Below, in pieces: positions 40,279 through 52,143 of a stretch of 64,000 bases of DNA. Under the pieces are notes generated by a model. The model made no database searches. It saw only the letters and a program-made list of their open reading frames with translations, and was not told the origin of the DNA. The position numbers were made by a program, and so were the translations under genes. Origin of the DNA: Paracyclopina nana (Eukaryota > Arthropoda > Copepoda > Cyclopoida > Cyclopettidae); NCBI GenBank assembly GCA_019096065.1, contig JAGUCH010000006.1:1942001-2006000 (forward strand), in the 5' to 3' direction. Position 1 is the stretch's first letter. Each line of letters begins with the position of its first letter.

Positions 40279-42388
40279 AACTACAAAAGTCTCCTTCAAG
40301 GATGGTGTGTGGGCGAAATTTTCCAACTCTCACTCGGATCCGAAACTGAGCACACGCCCTTTGCCGTAGCGAGGCCGAAATTGAACTAAGATGAGGCCAG
40401 ATGTGAGCTGAAAACGTGAAGAACTTTTTCTTGCGTAGAATCTCAAGACATGGCCAGCCAATCGCAGCTTCACTCCAAACGCGCTCCAATCAAGGCGCTA
40501 CCGTCAAATCCGCAGCCCCTACACAACTACCTTTGCACATACGCACGTACACACAAACTTCTAACTTTGCCTAAATGGATTGTTCAATGTACGTAAATTA
40601 ATACTAGAAAAAAGTACTTCAAATTTAATCTTCAAAATCTTTAAATCTTTAATCTTTAAAACCGCACATACCTTCTGTTAGCCATAATATTTTTTGGTGA
40701 ATTTTTGATTGATGTCAACGCCATTTTAATGTTTTTAACAGCATTATGCCAATGTCATGTGATAGTAAGCATTGGTTAAGTTATAAAGAATGATTACTTA
40801 ACATCCTATATAGCATAGTTTATGTAACATGCGCCCTGTCAAGAGAAGCTAAGCACTTACAAGCATGCCACAATGTAATGCTCATAATGGTGCGTTAGAA
40901 AAACTTGAAAGGCTATGCAGCAAATAGGTATTTCATGGCAAAAATGTTATTTTGAAAAAAGCCCAAATTGTTGTTGCAGCCAAGGAATAACAGCAGTTGT
41001 TGTAAACAATCAGATTGAGGTTGAGCTGACAAATGTGTTTTCTTTAGTGGACTCCACCTTGCGAGAAAATCTTCTGCAGAAGCACTTGTAAAAGGAATGC
41101 AATTCAAGTTGAAAATGTAGTAGTACTTGACTCAGTGGCTCAAAGAGCAAATGCCGAACATGTGTAATTATGATCCAGGTGCCAGTCAGGTTCCGATCTT
41201 CACCATTTCCCATCTGGTAGTATTTTTTAAACTAGATAATTGGCAATAAACTACCAACTAGCACACAATTCGAGAATTGGCCAATAACTATCTAGATAAA
41301 TAGATGGTCTTTTTTCATGATGGTAATAACATAAAGCTTCGGTCATGGTGGTGGAAAGGGTGGTGGCATCAACCCTTTTCCAATATTATGTAAAGATCTT
41401 TTCGATTATCACTGCCTGAAATGAAAAAATGGCATCCTTTTGACATAAAACTGGTGTGTTGTACAACATTTTCAAAAAAAGCCCTTTTAAAAGGGGCTTT
41501 AAAAGTTGAGTACTTTGCCGTAAAAAGCTCTTTTTTGAGGATGAGGTGGCAAGATTGGACTGCTGCTGGCTTGGATATTATCAGACTACCACCGATAAAT
41601 GAGGTCGCGTGGCTAAAGGCTCTGATAATAACGAAGCGATGACTGAGTTTCATGTGGTTGTTCTAGATAAAAAAGTTTCCTCTCTGAAGGTAGTTAGTGA
41701 GCTTCACTCAAAAATGCGTTGTAATTGGGGATGCTAATGTGCAGCAGCACAAGTCATCTGTAGGCTTAAAACTTTTTTATACAAGACCCCGGCGTCATTC
41801 CAGGCCAGATTTCATAAATCGTCTGATAAGGCATCTTAATGCTATCTGGTGACATTTTTTTAACACTTTGACAGCAACGACTTCCTGTTAGCTTGAATTA
41901 TTACTCCTGCATCAAAGAGGAAAATGATCATCATCGTGCAAATAAAATACTCTGTTTAATTTAATTGGCTTTGTCCCAAGGCTATAGGGCTACCTGGATG
42001 CGAGCACCGAGCTCAAACTCGCCAAATGTGGTTGCACCAAGGTTGCGAGAGTATTAATGTTGCATTCCGAAAATCTACTTAGCTTTACCAAGCACGTGAA
42101 ATAACAAGGTAAATCAGAGCCTTATTTTTCTCTCGATTTTAGAAAGTAACCTTAGTTGTTTGTCTTTACAGCACTCTAATGTTTGCGCCCTTAATCTGGA
42201 AGACTACTTGCATTCGAGCTGAGGGCAAAAAGATTCAGTTTTGTGTTTTTGATGAGTTTGTTATGCTTATTTCATCTACTGCTCTGCCTTTATGCCCTGC
42301 TTCATTACTGAGCTGAGATCAAACAACAGTTTATTTTTCAATCAAGTGAATTGAGTTGACTAGAATTGACTAGATGTGATCGCAATCA
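40279..42388. other. intergenic between KLF gene 3 and the SR-protein gene
   Basis: About 2.1 kb with no supportable coding exon. It must contain the 5' flank of KLF gene 3 and the 3' end of the SR-rich gene. Confidence 0.4.
42330..42335 (-). promoter_or_regulatory. polyadenylation signal of the SR-rich gene
   Basis: TTTATT on the plus strand reads AATAAA on the minus strand, 54 bases past the stop codon of the SRRM2/Cwc21-like gene. Confidence 0.55.
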
Positions 42389-45300
42389 TCAAGGGGATAG
42401 AGAACGGCTTTGAGATCGTGACCATGGACCACGAGGGTTCCTGTCGTACGAGCTGGATCTGGATCTTGAGCGAGAAGACCTTGAATATGACCGACTGGAT
42501 CGTGAGTACGAGCTATACGAGCTCTCAGAAGAGGCTGGACTATCATAACGGTAAGTCTTCCTCCTGTAGGGTATGGGCCTTTTGCGAGCGCTAATAATCA
42601 AGTGTCGTTAGAAATTTTAAATTATGCTAGCATCATGTTAGAATTACCTCGTGATTCTTCTTTTTTCGAGAAATGATGGCGAACCCCTTCGTCTTGGTAT
42701 ATCCGGAGTGTAGGATCTTTTCCTTGACTTTGACCTTGATCGTGACTTTGACCGTGATTTGGACCTAGACCTTGACCGGCTTGAGCTGCTGCTGTAGGAA
42801 TAGCTTCTGGATCTAGATCGAGACCGAGTTGAGCTCCTGGATCTTGACTTTCGGCTGTGCTCCTCGTTTGCCTCTTCTGTTTCTAACTTGCCTGAGGAGC
42901 CATTCGCATTATTGCCCATTTCTATGTTATTATTTGCCGCAGAAATCATTTCCACGGATGTTATACAATTCGGCTGATTAGGTTCCGCTTCAGCATTGTT
43001 AATGCTGTAAGTAATGACCACTTCGTGGTCAGCCTCATTTTTGTCTTCTTCAGTGGGTAAGAATAATTTTGGAGCTGGTCCGGATTTCTTCCGGATCCCT
43101 TTCAACTTCTCCAGATCGACCTTTGTTTGTTGAGCTGGCTCTTGTTGCTGTGGCAAATTGAGTCCTCCTTTCTTATTCAATTTCCTTTGAATTGCCCTTG
43201 AGGGCCCAATAAATTCGAAGCTAAGAGGTTTCTTGTTTGATTTTATCTTTTGCTGAGGCTCCACTGGAGAGCCCAATGTTGGCAAATCTTCTATTCTTGA
43301 GATGGTGATTTTATTGATGCTGGGGTCTTCTTCAGAAACGAAGGATTCCTCAGTGAGTGGTTGGACCTCTGCAAAGACATTTTTATTCGTGGTGCATCTT
43401 TTGGATTTGAGTTGAATGATGAGTTTGGCAGCCTCCTCCTCCTTTTCCAAAAGAGATGAAGATGATTCCGTGGCTGTTTCAATATCCATGTCATCATTTT
43501 TGATACTGCTGGGAGATTGCTCGTATTTTGGGCTTTGGCTCTTAGACTTGGATTTCCTCTTTCTCTTCTTTTTCCTCTTCTTCTCTGAAGACCTGCAATT
43601 CAGAGCTCAATGTGAGACTTTGCCTAAGGATTTTAAAAGGTTCTTCTACTACCTCTTTTTGCTTGATTCGTGGGATCGAGATCTGGACCTGGTCCGGCTC
43701 CGTTTCTTTGATTTCTTGTTCCGTTTGGAGTGATCCTGACAAAAGAAGGGAGCATGAGACCGATTCAGCCTTGCTAGTGCTTAGCTTAATGTAAGTTCAA
43801 CTTAGTTTAAGACACCACTGGTTGAGAGAAAGAGTCTAGCTCTTATACTTACAAAGCCATGTTGACCTCATCATATCCTTTTGCTATTGTTGATGGCAAA
43901 TTTCAAAACATACAAGATAATTAATTCAATTTTCCGTGACAAGAAATGAGAAGAACACAAAAGTGGAAGCAACGCAACAGCAACAACAACAAATAAGAAG
44001 TCAGGCTACAGAAAGTGCAAAACTGTTGTTGTTCCCTTGTTTGAAAGTGGTTTTGGAAAGTGAAACAGAACCAAAGAGAAAACAGAAGGAAAAAGATAAA
44101 TATGTTGTATCCAGGTTTCGTTAGAAAAAGTGGGAAAAGCAGCAATTTGCTTGGTTCTTGTCAACAAATGAGATATATAATATCGTTGTATTGATTAATC
44201 TGCAATACCTGATCAGGCATTTCATCTCTTCATTGAGTAGGGGTGGAATCAGAGAGGACAAAGAAACTTTAAGTCATATTTAGTGGAATCACCTTTTTAG
44301 TATCTGTTTGTAGTTGGGTTTTTTAAAATGGATCAACTTGAATACTAGTGCTGGTTGATCCATTTTTTCCGGTTCAGAATTTATACTGTATTGAATACGA
44401 GATGAAGTAGCAAAATGGCGGCAACAAGCAATATAGATCGTTTTGCTTTGGATGTAGTATAGTTGCAGAATGTATTTAAGCCTGAATTATTACCTTGGTG
44501 GATCTTGGAGTATTGTAGTGACCATCGTGGTTGTGATGTTGGTGCAAAGGTCCATTTGCGGTTGTTAGCGGAGCCTTTCCATCCACTTCAAGAACTTGTT
44601 CATCTCTCCCATCAACATTTTTGTCACTTGGTTGACTAGACCTAGGAAGCAATTGTTATTTTTTTGCTACTTTCATAATTATTTCATCACCTTTTGTCAA
44701 GTGACCTGGATCTGGATCTCGTTCTTGATTTGCTCCTTGATCGTTTCCTTTTCTTTTTCTTCCTCCTTGAGGTGCTCGCTGACCTCTTTCTGTGGTGTTC
44801 TTTTCGTCGCTTTTTCTTCTTGCGAGAGTGGTTTTCGGAAGGTGATGGCGATCTTCTTAATTGCACCTTGGGATTGGTTGCATACACGTCGTTCTTCAAA
44901 ACACTGTGACTGCAAGAAGAAGATGGCATTATAAGTGAAGAAAGCCTCCTCTTCAAATTCTCTCCCACTTTAGAAAATTACCTGATGCAAATTGCTTTTA
45001 AGGGCAGCTGGTTCAGTGGTAAAAGGTGGTGGGGCTCAATAATAAGGGGCTTGCTATTGGTACAGTTTTGAGAGCTATGGTTTGAAATTCTTTGTACATT
45101 GAAATCTGTTTGGGTGGACTTGTTAGTCCTCCTCTTCAGTATCAGACTACCTACGACGTTGACTAAGAGTGTGTTTAAAATAGATTCATTGTTTGTCTCT
45201 TGAAGAGTGGAAGAGCTCGTATTAGCTTCGGTGGAAGATAAAATTTGGGCTGCAAGAGCTCCATTGCACAATCTTCTTATGATTTCTCGTTGATCCATGG

Positions 45301-46032
45301 AAGATTTGGATTTTATTGGAAGACAAGGATTTTTATGGAAGACCTTGATTTTTTATCACATTATTGAATAGAAAACTGCCTTCTCCCCACTGTTTAACCC
45401 ATTTTGGCTGGTTTCTCACTTCCTACTTTAAAAAGCCTACAACATCAGTTATTGATGTTTCTCGCAACTACAGCTGAAAATGAAGGATGCTTGCTTTCCT
45501 TTCTTTCCCTGTACCATTTTGGTGGGGCACTTTCTCTCTCTACTTCCACCAGCTTTTGTGTCCCGAAGATAGCAGCTCACATATAGCTGCGCTCCAACTC
45601 TTTTATCCATGTACGTACCTTTGCTCAGATCCGTTGTTGTTTTCTTTCAGATTGCTTGATGGATTGTAGGGCTGCCTTAAAAGCAAAGTTCTGAATGCAG
45701 TCACTCTCTCGCTGATTTCCTCTCTTGAATGCCTGAAATGATATTTTGCTGTCACAAAATTGTCGATTTTAGCTTTCTATGACAATCCAAAGGTTTTGGT
45801 TTGCGTGACCATAGTTCAAATGTTGCTGAGTTGTAGTTACAGCTAGTTAGCGACTTACCCTTGAGATTCGAGCATTCCCTCCAACTCCAAGCATTTTATG
45901 GCCACCTTTCGCCTTCTGTCATGCTCAAACTCGGTATTCATTCCCGAACCGACTGTCTACAAAAAAAAAATAATTTACAATTAGCTTAAAGAAACAGATG
46001 GACTCTCACTTCAGTGCGCATACCTTAGCCAT
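42389..46032 (-). CDS. SRRM2/Cwc21-like SR-rich spliceosomal protein
   Basis: A nuclear splicing-associated protein, 605 residues in the simplest model. Exons (minus) are 46024-46032, 45859-45956, 45619-45732, 44691-44909, 44494-44641, 43653-43735, 42648-43592 and 42389-42590; all phases agree. Exons 2-3 encode EHDRRRKVAIKCLELEGML, then ESQGHSREEISERVTAFRTLLL, which match the cwf21 domain that contacts the spliceosome core in SRRM2 and Cwc21. The rest is basic and SR-repeat rich (RSRSKSRTRSRSRS, SRSRSRSKSRSKSRSRSKSR), as in SRRM2. The usual N-terminal block before cwf21 is missing: translation starts at MAK just before TVGSGMN. An extra frame at 44982-45298 (MDQREIIRRLCNGALAAQ...) ends at a good donor but has no acceptor in the right phase unless an alternative donor at 45614 and acceptor at 45344 are used. 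It may be an alternative first or internal exon. Confidence 0.8.
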
Positions 46033-46882
46033 AGTATGGAGATGGACTGTTTTGATCGGAAATCGATGAAGTGCTTCCTATGCTCGGATTGTCTTCAATT
46101 TTTACAACATCATGTTCCGCTCTCTTTTCTGGCTTCCTTGCTGAAAGATCACCAACAGCTCGTAACAGCAGTGCGCATTGAATTAGTACATTATGAAAGC
46201 TACTCAGTTATTTGGAAAATCAATTCCTTAATGGGCTCAACTACAATTTAAACAACTGGTTTTTGCCTGTTTTCGATCCAATTTCAAATTATGAAACGTC
46301 ATCAGCATTCACACAAAATAGTCGTATCATTTCTGAGATGGTTAATGAAGGTACTTGCAAGGCAGCCTTTAAAGTTGAGCTACCTGGATCAAAAGGTTAT
46401 TTTACCTTGCTGAGGCTCAGTGGTTGAATCCAAAAAGCATGAAAATGTGACTGGAAGCACAGCTGAGCACAAACTATGACTGAGGACACGCTACTTCTGC
46501 TGCTGTCGAAAGGGACTTTCTACTCCCATTGGACTGTTCGTTGAGAAAGCTCCCCACTGTGTCCCCTCGATTTCGAGCTCCCTGAAACAGCTTTCTTTTT
46601 CTCAATCTGCTTTATTCGACCATGATTGTGTGTGCATAGCATCGTTACATTTTCGTGTTACAATTGATGCAGGAGAAATTCCATGCTGTAATCCGATTAC
46701 CTCCCTTACGTTCCTATGGAAGGTCACTTGTACAATTTTTCCTTTGCCAAGCTTAATGTGTCATAGGCTGTGGAAGGAGACGGACATAGCTTAACCATGT
46801 ACCTAGCGCTAATTGGATTAATGATGTGGCTCGTTTTCACACAAAAGGTATAGCTGAGATCCCCTTTCATCAGTAAGCTGTT
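46033..46882. other. spacer between WDR27-like and SRRM2-like genes
   Basis: About 850 bases. It probably contains the SRRM2-like 5' untranslated region, with an acceptor-like TTTCAG on the minus strand at about 46150, and the WDR27-like 3' end; a minus-strand AATAAA lies at 46611-46616. No separate gene is supported. Confidence 0.4.
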
Positions 46883-49800
46883 CTATTCAAATTTCAAAAG
46901 CTCTCCATCCAGAGTTGAGGCTACCAAAGTGTTGGATCGTTGTGCATGAAACACTACATCTGTAATCGGAGATCTGTTGTATCCATTAGAGTGATTAGCG
47001 TGGTTTGGAATAGGCTTCGAGCTTCCGCCCATCAATCTGGTAACGTAGCCACTGCAAGGCTTGCGAATATCAAACAAATACACGCTGCCATCATCGGAGC
47101 CTCCAGCAAAATACCTGCAAAATTAATAGCAGCAGAATTATCATGATTACTCGTCTTCCATCTTTGGTATGTGAAACAGCCTTTTGGTGAATAATTCAAT
47201 GAGTTGACTCGTTTTGCATAATTCACATCACTTGAGGGAGGAAGACTCTCTCTTACCGAAAGTTGGGACACACGTCAATTCCCAGTTGAATGCGGCCAAA
47301 ACTTGATCCTGGCCAGCTGAGTTTTTGCACGCATGTTTTAGGAGCCCTTATGTCCCATAATTTTGCACCATCGGCGATGGCTGCGGTGAGGAAAAGGTTA
47401 TGGCTTGCAGAATTCATGGCATTCTCTCCGTTAGTGGATTTCCCCTAGAGGAAGATTCGGAACGTTTTTTAAAGAGTCACGCAACCTTCCACTCGCCGTC
47501 TCTTACTAGAATAATTTTTGAAATGGGCCTTGTGTGCGGTTGACCAATTTGAAGTAGCGTTTGTTGGGAATTCACGTTCAAAATCCGCATTGTCTTGTCC
47601 GAGCAGCCCACCAGAGTTAGATGAGAATAAAACTGCAAATGGTTTTTGCCATGGGAATTGCGAAATAATTTGATGATTTATGATGCGCTACTACCTGATT
47701 TGGTGCGCAAATTGCGCTGATATTTTTGCAATTGTCCATGGTAAAACTGCACGCGTATTTGAACCAAAAGTCTTGGCTGCTGAGGCGTTTTTGAGTGTCA
47801 TTTTTCTGCTGACTTGGCATCCCTATTTGGTGCACAAATAATTGGTTGGAAGATGCCGACAATAAAAACTGGTCCAAGTAGTAAAATTGGCTCCTGTAAT
47901 TAGTAGCAGATAAAAACGAACACTTGAAGAGCAGCACGAGAAATTTTCTCTTCTTTTTTGCGTGCATGACAAAAGCTTTAAAATCGATCTTTAATTGAGC
48001 TTTGAGGCCAAACCACCAAAAGTAATCCCAAAGTGGCTCCTCACAACGCAAAGTTTAACTGCCTTTTTTACGAGCAGTCCTGCTGTAAAATCGCTGCTAC
48101 TTACTGAGTCACTGAATCTGGGAATGGTTTCACCGAGTCGTCAAATTTCTCTGATTTCTTGTGCATTTTTTGCAGCAGCTGGCTACTGTTGCTCTGAGCA
48201 GAAATACCTCCATAGACGCTTCCAAACACCGATCCTTTGCCCAAACCTGTGCGTAGAAATGAAGTATACCAAAATATTTGAATTTCAAGCGTGCTCACAA
48301 AATTGAAACTACTACCTTTGAATTCCTGCATATGGAATCATAAAAAATGCATTCCTTGAATATATTGCTGGTTTATGAGACCCCACGGTCAGTTTATCGT
48401 CAGTTTTAGTATGGAAGCTATTAGTGTATGTTTACCTGTGCCTCTTCCTTGTTTCCTGAGGTCGATGGTCAACTTCACGGTTTTCGACTTCCAGTGCCAG
48501 ATTTTCACTCCTCGGTCTCTGCCCGAGGTAACCAGAAAGTCGCTGTTTCCGCCAGCAAAGTCCACAAAATTGACCGGTGCAATGTGCCCCATCAACCTTG
48601 ACCCCTGACCATGCAATTTTGGTGTGGAAGTAAATAATAATGCTCAATTTACAAACTTCACACAATCTTTGAAAATTACCTTTTCAAGGGTGTCGCATCT
48701 TGTGAAATCATCCTTGTTTTCCAACTTCAGCAAGGTTTGCGAGGAAATAACCTGTAATTTGAGAGATTTGCAAGATTCGCGGCACAACTCTATTTTGCAT
48801 GGCTTAGAACAAGATATTCCGTTCTTTTTATTCCCTACCACCTTTAGTAGTTTGATAAAAATACCAGAAGCGGACTTTTTCTCTCTTTAAGCTTTTGGCA
48901 TTTTTGAGGCAAAAACAGCTTGATATCAATTTGTGCTATACCAATTGCAACTCCCTCTTGCGGTTCAGAACCCCATCATTTTTTATGTGTACTTTTTGGT
49001 AATTTTTTTTAAGCGAACCTGCACTGAATTGTGGGCACCAGAGGCTGCAAGAGCTTGGCCATTGGGCGCGAAAAATAGCCTCGTGTGTACTCCATCAGTT
49101 TGCCATAGTTTGACGCAAGCAGTCATTTTTTGAGGCCCTTCAATCAAGGCAGCGAGGGGCGATTTTTCCGCCTTTTTTGAATCAATTTGCTTCGGACGTT
49201 TCCATTTTGGCCTTGAAGTAGATGAAGTTGGCAGCTCGTTGTTGTCAGACGACGACAAGTCTTCCAAGGAGGAAGAGGGTGATATGAATCCCTCTAAAAA
49301 GAAAACCTATAGCACTTGCTCATATTTCATGAACAATAGGATACCGTCGTTGCTTTCCCAAGCTCGGGACTTGGAGTTCTTGGAGGAATGCCTTCCTGTG
49401 TTTATCCTTGGACGAAACATTTTGAAGGGCTGCTCGTCAGTTTTTCCATATCCTGACGATTTAACTCTTCTGGAAGCTGAAGCCATTTTCATGAGACGTT
49501 TTCCCAGGCTTTGTTTCACCTCAGCGGCTGGCTTCACCCCCGTCATTTCTTCGACATTCTGAATTATTTTTTTTTAATTCAGATTTTCCAACCTTGTTTC
49601 TCCGCATAGCATTTTAAAAAAGCTCCTAAACTTGCCTTAAAATTGTAGGCTCGGTTTATCTCTAACCTTTTTTACTCCAAAAATTGAGGGTTGTGTGTCA
49701 ATTTTTTTTTCTATATGTGGCCGAAATCAATGAATTTCACTCACTCTTTGGATGTGCTTGAGAAATCCTCTGGGAGCTGCTTGAGCCACAATAGCCATAT

Positions 49801-51382
49801 TTTCATCAATAATGGTTTCTTTGGGGGATTGGAATTTCACTTGGAAAAAGGCCGTTTTCTCATCTGTCATGGATTGTGTCACAACATTAATGATGCTTTG
49901 ATTATTATGGCTTTGGCTAAGCAGCACAGTTGACATCATGGCACCCAAGACATTTTCCTCGCTTTTGGAATGCGTCAACAAGTGATCGTACGAAACAGCA
50001 GCCCCGATTTCACGATTTTTCACATTCACCAATAGCACCCCCGTCGTGGTCCCGACGAGGACATAATGGGGATCGAATGGACCTATTTGGGGTATTTAAG
50101 CGGCGTAAGTAGATGGATTATTCCGGTTTTGAGCATTTTGTTGATATCGAAGACAAACCTGTTTCACATCCGAGATCGAGGAAAGTCACAATTTCACAAC
50201 CTTGATAAGTCCTTTCAGACACGATGGCGAGCGTTTCCAGGCTGATGGTTTCAGGAATGCTTGCTCTTGATTTCCGTTTTGGCCTTATCGTCTTAAAGTC
50301 GTCATTAGGCAAGGGCGTTGATTTCTCCTCGTGCTGGCTGATGAGATTTTTCTGGAAATGGCTCGAGGTGATTTTGATCTCGTCCACTTTGGTGGCAAAG
50401 GCTTCGTTGAACCTATGGACGATTTCAAAGAGGAACACTTTCCCGTCGCAATTGCCCATGACGAGAATTTGCGTGGACTTCTGGCCTTTGATGAGCGCGC
50501 TGGCCGTGAGGCTAAATTGGCCCAGAAGCGGAGACTCGTAAAGGCAGCCTGGCTTGGAGATGGCCCAAATGTTGAAGGTGCGATCGTGGCTGATTGTCAC
50601 CAGCCTCGTTTCGAATCCCGTCTCGGTGAAATGCAGGCCCGAAACGGGCTCCTTGTGCCCCTCAAATGTGGCGTGGTGGGTGATTTGGGCAATTTTAAAG
50701 TCTTGACCCCAATCCAAATTTAAGAGCCAAGCTTGCGAATCAACCCCGATGGCAATCCATTTTCCATTTGAGGTGAACTCAAGGCTGAAAAATGAATCGG
50801 AATTGGTGCATGCCCCACCATTTAAAATTTGTTAAGTAGGTCTTACGTGGAAATGTTTTCCAAATCTTCCGCGAGCACTGTTGCTTCTCCCAAATTGCCG
50901 CTCCCGTAGTTGATGGCAGTGACTGTGCATTTCGTCCAAGTGAAGAGAAAATCGCATGTATTTCCATTCTGAAATGCCATTGCAACAGCAGCGGGAGTTG
51001 AGAGTGGTCAGCCGACGTTTACCTGAGCAATGGTCCCTAATTTGGAGCCTTTGACATCATTAAGCTCGATTTTGAGAGGATTTATTGTGGAGGCAACTTT
51101 GCTCGAGCCAGCTGTTGGGATCCGCCAAGTGCCCGAATGCGTAAGAATGTCATTACGAAACAAAGCCAAGGGTTTAAGGGTCCTAAATGAGAGGGTGTCG
51201 TGAGGGGACAAAATGACCGACAATCGCCATTGTGCAGGCGTCAAAAATACAATTTACCCGATTTGACGTCGAGATCTGAGCCACTTGTTGTCGAATTTGG
51301 GCTGTCGCGGGTCCTCCTCGTCCTCGGTTGCGGTTCTTGGGCTGACCAAAAAGGTCGCGGATTTGCCAATCACACTCAGCAT
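46883..51382 (-). CDS. WDR27-like WD40-repeat protein
   Basis: A 14-exon minus-strand gene encoding about 995 residues. Exons are 51258-51382, 51023-51182, 50847-50968, 50159-50784, 49745-50082, 49345-49558, 49019-49293, 48680-48751, 48436-48604, 48105-48246, 47695-47893, 47507-47632, 47257-47444 and 46883-47114. Lengths and phases agree throughout, and an in-frame stop lies five codons before the ATG. WD-type units are visible, for example FEGHKEPVSGLHFTETG...HDRTFNIWA, GSRLMGHIAPVNFVDFAGG...GRDRGVKIWHW and the final ITDVVFHAQRSNTLVASTLDG. The run SQFYYLDQFLLSASSNQLFVH and the last two repeats resemble my recollection of vertebrate WDR27. A basic Ser/Lys-rich insert (about 49345-49558) is probably disordered. 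WD40 propellers act as interaction platforms; the specific function is unknown. Confidence 0.78.
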
Positions 51383-51699
51383 TTTTACTCGCGTTTATTG
51401 ATCCAACAAGAGAAAATGCCGGAAAGTTGTCCAGGCGAACTGTGACTACCTTTCGTCAGGCAGTCGATGCTTTCCATACGTGAATTGTGCGCGACAATCC
51501 ATCATTTTTAATGGAACCAGTTTTTTTCCGACTCTGTCATCTTGAATTTTACAGCTCCGCACTTTTTCAACTCGATCATCAATATTTTATAGGGCATGCT
51601 TGTCGTGGTCCGCCTGCGCCGTCGCGCGCTCTCGCCCGCTAGGATGACGTGGAAGCTGCTGCTGCTACTCAGTGCCGACGCCATTACGTTTTTTCAGTG
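51383..51699. other. shared 5' flank of WDR27-like gene and retroelement
   Basis: About 320 bases separate the WDR27-like ATG (minus) from the presumed LTR start (plus), so the two units are head to head. Most of it is a likely WDR27 promoter, with a G+C-rich patch at 51605-51650. No palindrome of the GCATTGC family is present. Confidence 0.4.
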
Positions 51700-52077
51700 C
51701 TGTAAAAGAATTCCTGAAGAATAGAACTGTTTTTTCATCGTATATCTTTGCCGTTTTGTGTTTATTTCATGTATTTATTGTATGTCTAGATTATAGAGCA
51801 TTGCTCATAGTCTATCAGGAGTTCTACCCCACTGGAAGCAGCACTCTTTGGATTGTATTGTTGTCATTGTCTGGATTGGATGGATTGCACTTTTGGCTAC
51901 ACTTGTCATTGTCATCCTGGATTCCAGTTTGTCATCTTGCATTGCAAGCTCCTCTTTTAGTACCTGAAAGAGAGATTCATTCATCTTGTTTGATAGTTAG
52001 CATTGCTAAGACTCGTTTATTTCGATCTTGTCATTATTACTCGGTCAGGCCTTTATTGAAGGTCACTGGACACGACA
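51700..52077 (+). repeat. candidate 5' LTR
   Basis: The segment begins TGTAAAAG and ends ACACGACA, so it has TG...CA ends. It finishes three bases before the primer-binding site. Length is about 378 bases. The right end is well placed by the primer-binding site; the left end is a guess because no second LTR is in the window. It contains three palindromes, with cores at 51798, 51938 and 52000. Confidence 0.55.
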
Positions 52078-52080
52078 GTT

Positions 52081-52098
52081 TGGCGCCCAACGTGGGGC
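52081..52098 (+). promoter_or_regulatory. tRNA primer-binding site
   Basis: TGGCGCCCAACGTGGGGC follows the LTR end. It starts with TGG, complementary to a tRNA CCA end, as expected for minus-strand DNA priming. The tRNA species was not assigned. Confidence 0.8.
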
Positions 52099-52143
52099 CT
52101 CTTATTCATCCCTGAGCGAACCTAGAATTAACAAGAGTCTCAT

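Noticed and set aside
42992-43008. CAGCATTGTTAATGCTG, a palindrome in the SRRM2-like gene
   Set aside because: The centre differs from GCATTGC/GCAATGC and it is isolated, so it was not counted in the family.
46027-46149. A protein-like minus-strand frame ending just past the SRRM2-like ATG
   Set aside because: It can be explained as 5' untranslated sequence read in another frame; no upstream exons link to it.
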